A stretch of 64,000 nt of DNA, taken from NCBI GenBank assembly GCA_963801715.1, contig CAWDGB010000015.1:1-64000 (forward strand), written 5' to 3'. Shown here one piece after another: positions 44,148-54,320 of the stretch. A program made the translations under genes and the position numbers. Under the pieces are notes generated by a model, which was not told the DNA's origin, searched no databases, and saw only the letters and a program-made list of their open reading frames with translations. The stretch's first letter is position 1. Each line of letters begins with the position of its first letter. The DNA is from CAVVJA01 sp963801715 (GTDB taxonomy: Bacteria > Actinomycetota > Actinomycetes > Mycobacteriales > Jatrophihabitantaceae).

Positions 44148-45380
44148 ATGGCGCATCCGGACAGCATCGTTATCGTCGGCGGCGGCCTCGCCGGGGCCAA
44201 GGGCGCGGACGGTCTGCGCGAGCAGGGCTTCCGAGGTGGTCTCACCGTTATCGGAGCCGAGGATCAGCTGCCATACGAGCGACCGCCACTGTCGAAGTCC
44301 TATCTGCAGGGCAAGTCGACGCTGGCTGACGCACAGGTCCACACCCGCGAGTGGTACGACGACAACGCTGTCGACCTCCGACTGGCCACGACCGTTACTG
44401 CGGTCCGACCAGGTGCGCACGAGATAGAACTCGCCGGCGGGGAGACGATCGGTTACGGCGCACTGCTCCTCGCGACCGGCTCGACGCCGCGGCGACTTCC
44501 GGTGCCGGGAGCTGACGCTGCCGCCGTCCTAACCTTGCGCCGCGTCGAGGATTCGGACGTGATTCGCGAGACATTCGGGGCTGACCGCCGGCTGGCCATC
44601 ATCGGCGGTGGCTGGATCGGGCTGGAGGTCGCCGCTGCAGCCCGAGAGGCCGGCACCGAGGTTACGATCATCGAGGCGACGGCGGCCCCATTGCTTCCCG
44701 TCCTCGGCGCAGATCTCGCCCGCGTGTTCGCCACTTTGCACACCGACCACGGCGTCACGTTGCACACCGACGCAAGAGTCGCCGAAATCGTCACCACCGA
44801 CGGGCGCGCGTCCGGCGTGCGGCTAGCGGACGGGACCGTCGTCCCGGCCGATGCTGTCGTGGTAGGTATCGGCGCCGCACCGAACACCGGACTGGCCGAG
44901 CAAGCCGGCCTGGCCGTCGATAACGGCGTGCTGGTCTCCGCTGCCCTGCGTAGCAGCGATCCCGACATCTACGCGGTCGGCGACATCGCAAACGCCGAAC
45001 ACCCGTTCATCGGAACCCGAATCCGCGTCGAACACTGGGCCAACGCACTCAACCAACCGGCCGTTGCAGCTGCGGCCATGCTCGGCAACGCCGCGAGCTA
45101 CGACGCGCTGCCCTACTTCTACACGGACCAGTACGACCTCGGCATGGAGTACGTCGGCTACGCTCCGCCCGGCAGCTACTCGCAGGTCGTTGTTCGCGGC
45201 GATCTACAAGCGCGGGAATTCGTTGCTTTCTGGCTCGACGCGGAATCCCGAGTGCTGGCTGGGATGAACGTGAACGTGTGGGACGTCACCGACCCCATCA
45301 AGGCGCTCATTCGATCGGGCAACGCGATGGCCGCATCTCGCCTCGCCGACCCCGGCATACTGCTCGAAGATCTCGCCTGA
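44148..45380 (+). CDS. FAD-dependent ferredoxin reductase (rubredoxin reductase-like)
   Basis: A 410-residue flavoprotein with an FAD-binding Rossmann motif IVIVGGGLAGAKGADGLREQ, the PYERPPLSKSYLQGK motif of oxygenase-coupled ferredoxin reductases, the NAD(P)H site RLAIIGGGWIGLEVAAAARE, and the second FAD contact DIYAVGDIANAEHP. It should pass electrons from NAD(P)H to a ferredoxin for a P450 or dioxygenase. No ferredoxin or oxygenase gene is beside it. Its stop directly abuts the convergent acyl-CoA dehydrogenase stop. Confidence 0.92.
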   Translation: MAHPDSIVIVGGGLAGAKGADGLREQGFRGGLTVIGAEDQLPYERPPLSKSYLQGKSTLADAQVHTREWYDDNAVDLRLATTVTAVRPGAHEIELAGGETIGYGALLLATGSTPRRLPVPGADAAAVLTLRRVEDSDVIRETFGADRRLAIIGGGWIGLEVAAAAREAGTEVTIIEATAAPLLPVLGADLARVFATLHTDHGVTLHTDARVAEIVTTDGRASGVRLADGTVVPADAVVVGIGAAPNTGLAEQAGLAVDNGVLVSAALRSSDPDIYAVGDIANAEHPFIGTRIRVEHWANALNQPAVAAAAMLGNAASYDALPYFYTDQYDLGMEYVGYAPPGSYSQVVVRGDLQAREFVAFWLDAESRVLAGMNVNVWDVTDPIKALIRSGNAMAASRLADPGILLEDLA

Positions 45381-46578
45381 TCAAATCCGGTATTCGCGCA
45401 GCAAGCCCCGGCTGATGATCAGCTTCTGGATCTCAGACGTGCCCTCGCCGATGAGCAGAAACGGCGCCTCCCGCATCAGCCGCTCGATCTCGTACTCCTT
45501 CGAATAGCCGTAGCCACCGTGAATCCGGAAGGACTCCTGCGTGACCTGGACGCAGTACTCGCTGGCTAGCAGCTTCGCCATCCCGGCTTCAACGTCGTTG
45601 CGCGCACCGGAATCCTTCAGCCGGGCCGCGTTGACCATGAGCAGGTGCGCCGCCTCGACCTTGGTTGCCATCTCGGCCAGGGTGAACGCCACCGCCTGAT
45701 GGTCGGCGATCGGTTTGCCGAAGGTGCGTCGCTGCTGGGCGTACGCGACCGCGAGTTCGAAAGCCCGGATCGCGACGCCACAGCCACGGGCGGCGACATT
45801 CACGCGGCCGACCTCGATCCCGTCCATCATCTGATAGAAGCCGCGCCCGCGGCCGTCCGCGCCGCCAAGAACGGCCGAGGCAGGGAGGCGCACGTCGTCG
45901 AGAACCATTTCCGTGGTCTCGACGCCCTTGTATCCCATCTTGTCGATCTTTCCGGGGATGGTCAGTCCCGGACGGGTTTCGCCGAATCCCGGCTCCTTCT
46001 CGATAAGGAACGTCGTCATGTTCCGGTAGACCGACTCGGCGCCGAGCTCGTCGCGAACCAGGGTCGCCACCAAACCGGCCCGCGCCCCGTTCGTGAGCCA
46101 CATCTTCTGACCAGTCAGCGCGAACTCGGCACCATCCGGCCGAGCGCGGGTCTTGATCGCCGCGACGTCCGAGCCGCATTCCGGCTCGCTCATGGAAAAG
46201 GCCCCACGCAGGTCGCCGGTCGCCATCTGCGGGAGTAGCCGCTGCTTCTGATCGTCGGTGCCGTGCTGACTGATGAGGTAGGCGACGATGAAATGCGTGT
46301 TGATCACCCCGGAGATGGACATCCAGCCACGGGCGATCTCCTCCACGACGAGCGCGTACGTCAACAGCGACTGCGCCGAGTCCACCGTATTGCTCGTCGA
46401 TGGTCAGTCCGAACAGCCCCAACTGCTTCATGCCATCGACGATGGCGTCCGGGAACGCATCCTTGTGTTCGAGCTCCGTCGCGTACGGCACGATCTCCTT
46501 GTCGACGAAGGTGCGCACCGTAGCGAGGATCTCGATTTGCAGGTCGGTGAGTCCGGCGGTCTGAGCAAGGCGGGCCAT
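45381..46578 (-). CDS. Acyl-CoA dehydrogenase, one frameshift
   Basis: About 398 residues across a frame change near 46375, where an extra C in GGCGCAGTCG breaks YGGLGESLLTYAL. The FAD/substrate signature is SMSEPECGSDVAAIKTRA and the C-terminal domain contains HGGYGYSKEYEIERLMREAP, the usual FAD-contact and catalytic region, and TSEIQKLIISRGL. It oxidises an acyl-CoA with electron transfer flavoprotein as acceptor. The CitE-like lyase nearby suggests a shared acyl-CoA pathway. Probably functional. Confidence 0.9.
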
Positions 46579-46640
46579 GCCCGCCAGTATCGGCGCAGGC
46601 AGCCGGATCCGCCCAGGGATCTGGCGCGGTGAGCTGACTC

Positions 46641-47410
46641 TCAGCCGCCGAGCTTGGAGCTGTCTATCGTCTGCTCGGCAGGTGGCGGGGTTGGCTCCGG
46701 CACGGCGTCGTAATCGGTGAAGCGTGACCTTGCCACTGGAAGTCGAGCCGGTCACCGGCTCGGTCTCGAGCGGACGGGCATCCTTCGTCGAGACGTACAG
46801 GGTGCTGTCGGTTGCGGTCACCCCGACCGCCTCCTGGCCGGCGATCACCTTGGTCGCCGTCTTCGTGAATGGGCCCTTCTCGGATGCCATGTCGTCAACC
46901 AACGACTTCTTGGTGATGCTGAACAAGCCGGCGAAACGCTCATCGCTGGACGACCCCTTGATCCACTTGCCCCGCAAGAGCTGGACCGTGGCCTCGAGGT
47001 TCGGCCGGCCGGCTAGGAGCTTCCGCCAGGCCGCGTCTGACGCCTTGAAGTAACCGATCCGTGCCGATCACGATGATCTGGACTTCGGTACCCGACACGC
47101 CGACGGTCCCGGCACTTCCCGTATCGGTCAGACCCAGGTCGACATCGGTGCGGTCGCGCGCCCTCGACGACGGTGCCCGCGACCCGGAAGCTCTTGGCTT
47201 GGCGAAGCGAAGCGATCGCCTTCGACGCGATCTGCGTCCGCCGGCAACGACGCGATGCCGCTGGCTCGCAGAATCTCGAGCTGTCGAGCTGCTGCCCGAG
47301 CCCGGTGCGCCGCTGGATCCGGTGCCGCTACTCGAGCTGGAACACCCGGCCACGATCACGCCGGCCGCAGCGATCGTCGCGACCGTGATTCGCCCTCGCG
47401 AGGTGTGCAT
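46641..47410 (-). CDS. Exported lipoprotein, several frameshifts
   Basis: The N-terminus MHTSRGRITVATIAAAGVIV and AGCSSSSSG form a lipoprotein signal. Pieces in different frames follow: DVDLGLTDTGSAGTVGVSGT, then GKWIKGSSSDERFAGLFSIT, DSTLYVSTKDARPLETEPVT and a tail ending TIDSSKLGG at 46641. Together they make a lipoprotein of about 255 residues resembling LppX/LprG-type beta-sheet carriers in pattern, though I am unsure. At least three frame breaks exist between 46700 and 47330. Confidence 0.55.
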
Positions 47411-47494
47411 GCCAATCCTTGTCGCCGAGCCGTGCTGGTTGGTGAGACCGAAAGGCTAGCCTACGGGCGACTTCTCTTGGATGGTCCGCCGTGC

Positions 47495-48452
47495 CTATGA
47501 CGGCGGCGTGAACGACGAGGTCCGGACCAGCCCGGCGGCCCGGCCCTTGGCCGCCACGACGAGCGCCATTTTGCGTGACGCCTCGTCGATCATCTCATCG
47601 CCGAGCATCGCCGAGCCCTTGGCTCCGCCAGCTTCCGACGTCGACCATGCGTACGCGTCGAGGATGAGTTCCGCGTGGTCGTAGTCCTCCTGGGTCGGGA
47701 GCGTAGATCTCGTTCGCCGCATCGATCTGGCCCGGGTGCAAGACCCACTTGCCGTCGAACCCGAGCGCCGCCGAGCGCCCGGCCACTCGACGGAAGCCAT
47801 CGACGTCGCGAATCTGCAGGTATGGCCCGTCAATCGCCTGCAGGTCATGGGCCCGAGCGGCCAGCAGAATCGACATCAGGATGTGGTGGTACGCGTCGCC
47901 GACGTCGTAGCCCGGCGGTTGTTCGCCGACGACGAGCGAACGCATGTTGATCGACGCCATGAAGTCGGCCGGGCCGAAGATGAGCGTCTCGAGACGGGGG
48001 GAGGCCGCCGCAATGGCGTCAATGGCGATCAGGCCTTGGGCGTTCTCGATTTGGGCCTCGATGCCTATCCGGCCGACCTCGAAGCCCATCGTTTTTTCGA
48101 TCTGAGTGAGGGTGAGATCAAGCCACTGCACCTGGGCCGCATTTTGCACCTTCGGCAGCATGATGCAGTCCAGGTTGGCGCCGGCACCCTCGACGACCTC
48201 GGTGACGTCGCGATAGGTCCAGTGCGTGGTCACGTCGTTGACCCGAACCACGCGGATGCGGTTTCCCCAGCCGCCTTCGTTCAGCGCGGCGACGATGTTC
48301 TTGCGGGCCGCGGGTTTGACGAGCGGGGCGCACGCGTCCTCGAGATCGAGGAACACCTGGTCTGCTGCCAGTGACTTTGCCTTCTCCAGGAAGCGGGGGT
48401 TACTGCCCGGAACGGCGAGGCACGATCGTCGGGGACGCAGCGTCTCGGTCAT
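47495..48452 (-). CDS. HpcH/HpaI aldolase / CitE-like lyase, one frameshift
   Basis: About 318 residues from ATG 48452: RRSCLAVPGSNPRFLEKAKS, the acidic metal box DQVFLDLEDACAPLVKPAAR, IMLPKVQNAAQVQWLD, IGIEAQIENAQGLIAID, and FGPADFMASINMR. An extra C near 47705 shifts the frame; the C-terminus continues TQEDYDHAELILDAYAWSTS. It belongs to the malyl-CoA / citramalyl-CoA lyase group. Substrate cannot be fixed from sequence. Confidence 0.85.
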
Positions 48453-48515
48453 GGTCGCGAGCATGCCACCGAGAGTCCGTCTCGGCGTCGGTGTGGTGGC
48501 CGGAGTCACGGTGTC

Positions 48516-49442
48516 CTATTCCGTCAGCTCGACCGGAACGTTGTCAGTCCGCGAGCGGACGACCAGGGCCAGCCCACCGACGAGGAGGATCAGCCCGGGA
48601 ATGGCACTCAACGGTGGATGCTGGCCCAGCCACACGTAAGCAACGATCGCTGCGCCCGGGACCTCGACCAGAATTGCCAGGCTGATCACGGTCGGACTGG
48701 TCGAACGCAGCACGACGTTGAGCAGGCTGTGCCCGAGCAGCTGTGCGCAAATCGTCACGAGCACGATTTTCAGCCAGGCATTGACCGGATACCCGCCGAG
48801 CGGCACCCGGCCGACCAGGCAGACGAGCAGAAGTACCCCACTGCAGACGGCGTAGCAGACGCCGGTGTAGGTCGCCGTGCTCATCTGGGTTCGAACGCGA
48901 GCGCCGATGCTGAGATAGATCGCCGCGAACAGCCCACCAGCGATGGCGAGCAGGTCGCCGGCGAGCGCCCGGGCGGACAGCTCGATGTCCGCGCCGGTAA
49001 TGAGCCCGGTCGCGATTGTGGCAGCCCCGATGCCGAGCCAGGCCAGTCGCGGCAGCCGTCGACCTTGCCAGTGTGCGATTACAGCGGTGAAGACAATCTG
49101 CGTCGATACGAGGGCCGTCGCCGATGCGACGGACGTCAAGGTCACGCTCGGAACCCACGTGGCGAAATGCGCGGCGAGAGCGCAGCCAGCGAGGGCCGCT
49201 CCGGCGATCGCGCGCGCCGGCATCCTGAATAGTTCCGCCCGGTGTCGCAGTCCGACGACGCCTGCCGTGGGAAGCGCGCCCAGCGCGTTCCGCCAGAAGG
49301 CAATCGCCAGGGCCGGCGCCGCGGTGGCCGCCATCAGCGGTCCCGAGAACGAGATGCCGGTCAGCGCGACGACGAGGAGGACCGCGTCGATCCCTCGCGG
49401 GACGCCCAGCGATTCTCGAGTTGTCGACGAGATCTGACTCAC
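48516..49442 (-). CDS. EamA/DMT-family transporter
   Basis: A 308-residue protein with about ten membrane helices in two homologous halves, starting at GTG 49442 (VSQISSTTRESLGVPRG) and including PALAIAFWRNALGALPTAGV in the first half and IVLVTICAQLLGHSLLNVVL in the second. EamA proteins export metabolites or amino acids. Substrate unknown. Confidence 0.88.
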   Translation of the reverse strand: MSQISSTTRESLGVPRGIDAVLLVVALTGISFSGPLMAATAAPALAIAFWRNALGALPTAGVVGLRHRAELFRMPARAIAGAALAGCALAAHFATWVPSVTLTSVASATALVSTQIVFTAVIAHWQGRRLPRLAWLGIGAATIATGLITGADIELSARALAGDLLAIAGGLFAAIYLSIGARVRTQMSTATYTGVCYAVCSGVLLLVCLVGRVPLGGYPVNAWLKIVLVTICAQLLGHSLLNVVLRSTSPTVISLAILVEVPGAAIVAYVWLGQHPPLSAIPGLILLVGGLALVVRSRTDNVPVELTE

Positions 49443-49532
49443 CCGTCCAATCCTGGCAAGAGGGCATCGCGTCGCCGGATGTCCGGTTGCTCCGACTACT
49501 CTGCCCCTCGTGAGCAGCTGCGGGTGGCTGTC

Positions 49533-50822
49533 GTGAGCGCGGACCGGGTGTTCATCGCCCGGCTCGCTGGCATCGGGGTATTCGACCCGAATGGTGATCA
49601 GCTCGGTCGGGTTCGCGAGACCGTCGCGATGCTCCAGCTCGATCGTCCCCCGCGGGTGCTCGGTCTCGTCGTCGAGGTGCAACACCGGCATCGCATCTTC
49701 GTCCCGATGGGTCGGGTGACCCGCATCGAAATCGATGCCGTCGTGCTCTCGACCGGCATGGTGAACATGCGGCGTTTCGAACGCCGTACGCACGAGATCC
49801 TGGTGCTGTCGGAGCTGCTCGACCGAACCGTGCGGTTGCGTGGTAACGGGCAGCAGGTGACGATCGTCGATGCGGCGATGGAGCGCAACCGCGCACAAGA
49901 TTGGTTGATCACCCGGCTCGCCGTTCGGGTGGGCGCCAATCGGATCACGCGTCGCCGCGGGCAGCTGCAGCAGATCGACTGGGATGACGTCGACGGCCTG
50001 TCGCTCTCCGACACGCAAGGTACCGACAGCCTGCTCTCGGTGCTGTCCGGGATGCGTCCGGCGGATGTGGCCAGCGCTCTGCAGGACCTGCCGGAAAGCC
50101 GGCAACGGCAGGTCGTCGCTGCGTTGGACGACGAACGACTGGCCGACGTGTTCGAGGAACTACCCGAAGACGATCAGGTAAGCCTGTTGTCGTCGCTCAG
50201 CGACGAGCGGGCCGCCGACATCCTCGAGGCGATGAACGACGACGATGCTGCCGATCTGCTGGGCGAGATGCCTGCGGATGATCAGGAGCGGCTGCTGAAG
50301 TTGATGGAGCCGGACGAGGCTGCGCCGGTGCGGCGCCTCATGAGCTACGACGACATGACCGCCGGCGGTCTGATGACTACTGAGCCGGTGATCATGCCGC
50401 CGGACGCGACTGTGGCCGAAGCCCTGGCCCTCGTGCGCAATCCCGATCTGGCACCGGCGCTCGCGGCCCAGGTATTTGTCGTTCGACCACCTCAGGCGAC
50501 GCCGACCGGGCGGTTCCTCGGCACGGCGCATCTGCAACGGCTGCTGCGGGAGCCACCGTCTGCCCTAGTGAGCGCGAGCACTGTCAAGGACACGGATGCG
50601 CTCCGCCCCGATACTCCCATCGCGGAGATCACCCGCCACCTCGCGACCTACAACCTTCTCGCGGCACCGGTCGTCGACGAAAACGAGCGGCTACTCGGCG
50701 CGGTGTCCGTCGACGATGTGCTGGACCACCTGCTCCCCGAGGACTGGCGCGACATCGACGCGGATTCGACCGAGCTCGAGCCCGCGACATTCACGAAGCA
50801 CCGGACGAACGACGATGGCTGA
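49533..50822 (+). CDS. Soluble MgtE_N-CBS protein with PRC-barrel N-terminus
   Basis: About 429 residues. The N-terminal part (FIARLAGIGVFDPNGDQLGR) is a PRC-barrel-like beta domain, repeated later. The middle is an MgtE N-terminal helical superhelix (LPEDDQVSLLSSLSDERAAD). Two CBS motifs follow (GGLMTTEPVIMPPDATVAEA and YNLLAAPVVDENERLLGAVS). The MgtE transmembrane channel is missing, so this is a cytosolic sensor rather than a Mg2+ channel. GTG 49533 is the start used; GTG 49524 is possible. It overlaps DUF1003 by 8 bp. Confidence 0.85.
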   Translation: MSADRVFIARLAGIGVFDPNGDQLGRVRETVAMLQLDRPPRVLGLVVEVQHRHRIFVPMGRVTRIEIDAVVLSTGMVNMRRFERRTHEILVLSELLDRTVRLRGNGQQVTIVDAAMERNRAQDWLITRLAVRVGANRITRRRGQLQQIDWDDVDGLSLSDTQGTDSLLSVLSGMRPADVASALQDLPESRQRQVVAALDDERLADVFEELPEDDQVSLLSSLSDERAADILEAMNDDDAADLLGEMPADDQERLLKLMEPDEAAPVRRLMSYDDMTAGGLMTTEPVIMPPDATVAEALALVRNPDLAPALAAQVFVVRPPQATPTGRFLGTAHLQRLLREPPSALVSASTVKDTDALRPDTPIAEITRHLATYNLLAAPVVDENERLLGAVSVDDVLDHLLPEDWRDIDADSTELEPATFTKHRTNDDG

Positions 50823-51285
50823 GCGTCGGGATCGGCTCGACCAGCCCAAGACGTCGCGGCGCACCCCCCAGGTTCGCTACGACCCGGAGGCCTTCGGCCG
50901 GCTGACCGAGAGAATCGCGCGATTTCTCGGCACCGGTCGCTACCTCATCGTGCAGACGTGCGTGATCATCTTATGGGTCGCGTTCAACACGCTGCCGGGA
51001 CTGCCGCACTTCGATCCATACGCGTTCCTGTTCCTCACCTTGATCCTCTCCCTCCAGGCGGCATACTCGGCGCCGCTGATCCTGCTTGCGCAGAATCGCC
51101 AGGACGACCGCGATCGGATCAATCTGGAGCAGGACCGCGCGCAGGACCGGCAATCAGCGGCCGACCTGGACTATGTCGCCCGCGAACTGGCGGCTGTCCG
51201 GCTCGCTCTTGGGGAGGTCGTGACGCGCGACTTCTTGCGATCGGAGCTCAGCCGGCTCGACGGCGCACGCGACACGGACCACTAG
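50815..51285 (+). CDS. DUF1003 membrane protein
   Basis: A 156-residue protein with two helices (YLIVQTCVIILWVAFNTLPG and YAFLFLTLILSLQAAYSAPL) followed by LILLAQNRQDDRDRINLEQD, the DUF1003 signature. The C-terminus is a charged coil. Function is unknown; coupling to the soluble MgtE_N-CBS gene suggests a membrane partner for it. Confidence 0.9.
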   Translation: MAERRDRLDQPKTSRRTPQVRYDPEAFGRLTERIARFLGTGRYLIVQTCVIILWVAFNTLPGLPHFDPYAFLFLTLILSLQAAYSAPLILLAQNRQDDRDRINLEQDRAQDRQSAADLDYVARELAAVRLALGEVVTRDFLRSELSRLDGARDTDH

Positions 51286-51818
51286 TCGACGGGCCGTTCG
51301 CGTAGCTGGTCACGTCCCGCTGACGATGCCTCGTCCTCGGCGTCCGTTATGTCGGAGTCCTCCGAATCGGCGGCCAGCCGGTTCAGCAGATCGTGCAGCT
51401 GTCGCAACTCGTCGTCGGAGAACTTCGACAGCCAATACTCCTGGACCCCGGCCAGATGAATCGGCGCCGCCCGCCGTAGCCGGTCCAGTCCCGCCGGCGT
51501 CAGCACCGTGTACATGCCTCTGGCATCACCCGGAAATGGTTCGCGAACGACGAGTCCGGCGCCCTGGAGGCGGTCGACGAGCCGCGTCAGTCCGGACCGG
51601 GACAGCAGCACGCTATCGGCCAGCTCAGCCATACGCAGCCGCCGGTCCGGCGCCTCGGCCAGCTGGAGCAGCACGTCGTACCAGGCGAGCGGCAGACCGG
51701 CCTCCGCGGTGAGGTCGCGCTCCAGCCGGCGGACGACCTGACTGTGCGCCCGCAGGAACGAACGCCAGACCTCGATCCGCCAGTCGGAGGGCCGCAACGA
51801 CGCCCTGGCTGTCGACAT
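51282..51818 (-). CDS. MarR-family transcriptional regulator
   Basis: A 178-residue winged-helix protein: GLPLAWYDVLLQLAEAPDRR, recognition region MAELADSVLLSRSGLTRLVD and wing LVVREPFPGDARGMYTVLTP. The C-terminal tail is unusually acidic (ADSEDSDITDAEDEASS). It lies convergent with the DUF1003 gene (4-bp overlap) and divergent from mrp across 71 bp. Confidence 0.9.
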   Translation of the reverse strand: MSTARASLRPSDWRIEVWRSFLRAHSQVVRRLERDLTAEAGLPLAWYDVLLQLAEAPDRRLRMAELADSVLLSRSGLTRLVDRLQGAGLVVREPFPGDARGMYTVLTPAGLDRLRRAAPIHLAGVQEYWLSKFSDDELRQLHDLLNRLAADSEDSDITDAEDEASSAGRDQLRERPVD

Positions 51819-51889
51819 GCCCCGACATCCTAGGTGGTCGCCCGCGCGGACCTGCCGCGTGCGGGTGTGACGCTCCGTAGGATCGACGT

Positions 51890-53023
51890 ATGCACCAGCC
51901 GAGCCCTGACGCCATTCACGCCGCCCTTGCCCGAGTTCTCGACCCCGAGATCCGTCGGCCGATCACCGAACTCGACATGGTCGAGTCGGTGGACATCGCT
52001 CCGGACGGTCGAGTGCGCGTCGGCGTTCTGCTGACCGTCGCCGGTTGCCCGATGCGGGAGCAACTGAACCGAGACGTCACCGCTGCTGTCTCGGCAGTTC
52101 CGGGTGTGACCGCCGTGGTCGTGAACCTGGGCGTCATGACCGACACGCAGCGCACCGAGCTGCGCCAGAAACTGCGCGGGAACGCTCCAGCTACCGAGAT
52201 CCCGTTTGCCAAACCAGGATCCCGAACGCGGGTCTACGCGGTCGCGTCCGGCAAGGGCGGCGTGGGCAAGTCGTCGGTGACGGTGAACGTCGCCGCCGAG
52301 CTGGCTCGGCGCGGCCTGTCGGTGGGCCTGCTAGACGCCGATATCTACGGATTCTCGGTGCCCCGGATGCTCGGCGTCACCGGTAGGCCCACCCAGGTCG
52401 AGCAGATGATCATGCCGCCGGTCGCGTACGACGTGAAGGTCATTTCGATCGGAATGTTCACCCCCGGCAATACCGCAGTCGTCTGGCGCGGCCCGATGCT
52501 GCACCGCGCCTTGCAGCAGTTCCTCGGAGACGTGTACTGGGGCGATCTCGACGTGCTGCTGATGGACTTGCCACCCGGCACCGGCGACATCGCGATCTCA
52601 GTCGCCCAGCTCGTCCCGTCGTCCGAGTTGCTGGTCGTCACAACCCCGCAGATCGCGGCGCGTGAGGTGGCAGAACGCGCCGGGTCGATCGCGCTGCAGA
52701 CCCATCAGCAGATAGTCGGGGTCGTCGAGAACATGTCGTGGCTCGACCAGCCGGACGGTTCCCGCCTGGAACTGTTCGGATCGGGCGGCGGCCAGGCCGT
52801 GGCCGACTCCCTGGCCGTTGCCACCGGCACCCGCGTGCCGCTCATCGGTCAGGTGCCCATCGACCAGCGGGTACGGGAAGGCGGCGACGACGGGCGGCCG
52901 GTGGTGCTCTATCAGCCGGACTCGCCGGCCGCCGAGGCGCTGCGCTCGGTCGCCGACATGCTGGCCCGACGCCAGGCCAGCATCGTCGGCCGCTCGCTGG
53001 GCCTGGCGCCTAGCCGCGCGTAG
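51890..53023 (+). CDS. mrp: Iron-sulfur carrier protein Mrp/ApbC
   Basis: A 377-residue protein: an N-terminal MIP18 (DUF59) domain (ALARVLDPEIRRPITELDMV), then the P-loop deviant Walker A ASGKGGVGKSSVTVNVA, switch GLLDADIYGFSVPRML and LLMDLPPGTGDIAISVAQ. Mrp proteins carry Fe-S clusters to target enzymes. The usual C-terminal CxxC is not evident: the expected CPHC-like site reads NMSWLDQPDG, as in several actinobacterial Mrp proteins. Confidence 0.93.
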   Translation: MHQPSPDAIHAALARVLDPEIRRPITELDMVESVDIAPDGRVRVGVLLTVAGCPMREQLNRDVTAAVSAVPGVTAVVVNLGVMTDTQRTELRQKLRGNAPATEIPFAKPGSRTRVYAVASGKGGVGKSSVTVNVAAELARRGLSVGLLDADIYGFSVPRMLGVTGRPTQVEQMIMPPVAYDVKVISIGMFTPGNTAVVWRGPMLHRALQQFLGDVYWGDLDVLLMDLPPGTGDIAISVAQLVPSSELLVVTTPQIAAREVAERAGSIALQTHQQIVGVVENMSWLDQPDGSRLELFGSGGGQAVADSLAVATGTRVPLIGQVPIDQRVREGGDDGRPVVLYQPDSPAAEALRSVADMLARRQASIVGRSLGLAPSRA

Positions 53024-53279
53024 CGCCTAGACCGCATCCCCGCCTTCCGCGCGGACAACTCGACCACCGGTCGGCTCGCGCGCTCGCGGGGCACGCCTCG
53101 ACGCCTCGACGGCTCGCGAGCTCGGCGAGTTGTCATCCGATTGATGGACAGCCCGATCAGCCGGTCAAGCCACCGACCGGCCGATCCTGCCGCGGCCCGG
53201 CCGGCCGGAGACTTTAGACAACCGGCAACCGCCGACGAAATCCCCTGGCCTCAGGCCGATATCCCCAACGAGGTGGATC

Positions 53280-53795
53280 ATGTCCAGCACCACGACTCTT
53301 CCCAACCACTACTACGACAGCCCGTTCACCGCGGCTCCGATGCCGATGTCGCCGGCGCCTCGTGCCACCGCGCCGCGGCTACGACTCGACCAGATGCGCT
53401 ACTGGGTCGGCGCTGTCATCACGGCGATCGTCGCGGCACTTGCCGGTGTCGTCGGCCTCGTCATCACCCACGGCATAGCCCACGTGCCGGTTCTCACGCA
53501 GGACAACGGGCTGCTGACGCCGGTCCACGCCGTCAGCTACGGCCTCATTGCCGCCGGCATCGCGTTGGCGGCAGCCGCGCTCTACAACGCGATGCTGCAC
53601 ATCGCGCCTCGGCCGACGCTGTACTACTGCTGGCTCACCGGCCTGCTGACTGTGCTCGCCACCCTCATCCCGTTCACCATGTCGGCTGCGCACCTCAGCG
53701 CGCAGGTCGCCCTGGCCGGCACGAACCTGTTGGTGGGACTCGTGATCGTGATCCTCGTGCCATTCGCGGCGCAGTCCGCGACGGTGCGCAGCTGA
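53280..53795 (+). CDS. DUF6069-family membrane protein
   Basis: A 171-residue protein with a polar N-terminus and four membrane helices: AVITAIVAALAGVVGLVITH, AVSYGLIAAGIALAAAALYN, GLLTVLATLIPFTMSAAHLS and TNLLVGLVIVILVPFAAQSA. The layout fits DUF6069; no function known. The 256 bp upstream contain no gene I can support. Confidence 0.65.
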   Translation: MSSTTTLPNHYYDSPFTAAPMPMSPAPRATAPRLRLDQMRYWVGAVITAIVAALAGVVGLVITHGIAHVPVLTQDNGLLTPVHAVSYGLIAAGIALAAAALYNAMLHIAPRPTLYYCWLTGLLTVLATLIPFTMSAAHLSAQVALAGTNLLVGLVIVILVPFAAQSATVRS

Positions 53796-53885
53796 CGCTG
53801 ATCACACCAAGTCGTTCGACCTGGGATGTCTGGGGGGCGTCCCAGGTCGAACTCTGTGCGGACAAGGGCACTAGCATCATGCGAC

Positions 53886-54269
53886 CTAGGTCGCGTCGTC
53901 GTCGAACGGCGCTTTCTCGCTCCGCCCGAGCGGCCGCTGACCAGGCGGTGGGGCGGGCCGTGTCGGTGGTGGCGGCTCGTCCGACATGGCATCGCGCAGC
54001 GCGGCTCGCGGGTTGAGCTCCGACAGGTCCTCATCCCCGAGGAGCACCCGCTGGATCGCCGTGCGGGGATTCAACGATCGCAGGTCGAGGTCCGCGAACT
54101 CAGGCCCGAGCTCGTCCCGCAGCTGGGTGCGCGCCCCGGTCGCCATCTCCCGCAAGCCGCGCAACATGCGGGCGGCATCTCGGGCGAGGCCGGGCAGCTT
54201 GTCCGGACCGATCACGATCAAGCCAATCAGAGCTAGAACCAGCAGCTCCATCGGCCCGATGTTGAACAC
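53886..54269 (-). CDS. tatB: Twin-arginine translocase subunit TatB
   Basis: A 127-residue protein: FNIGPMELLVLALIGLIVIG forms the short N-terminal helix with the conserved Glu and Gly, then PDKLPGLARDAARMLRGLRE forms the amphipathic helix. The tail is Pro- and Asp-rich. It is part of the Tat export receptor complex. GTG 54269. It lies downstream of htrA, as in mycobacteria. Confidence 0.93.
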   Translation of the reverse strand: MFNIGPMELLVLALIGLIVIGPDKLPGLARDAARMLRGLREMATGARTQLRDELGPEFADLDLRSLNPRTAIQRVLLGDEDLSELNPRAALRDAMSDEPPPPTRPAPPPGQRPLGRSEKAPFDDDAT

Positions 54270-54320
54270 GAGCCGAGTGTAAGCCGGAAACGCGATGTCG
54301 GAGGGTTGAGCGGGAAATCC

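Noticed and set aside
45589..46977. A 462-codon minus-strand frame spanning the acyl-CoA dehydrogenase and lipoprotein genes
   Set aside because: It joins true pieces of two different proteins only because both genes contain frame breaks; each end matches its own family.
53024..53279. Possible small gene between mrp and the DUF6069 gene
   Set aside because: Open frames are Arg/Pro-rich shadows without start signals; the segment shows only GC-rich partial repeats.
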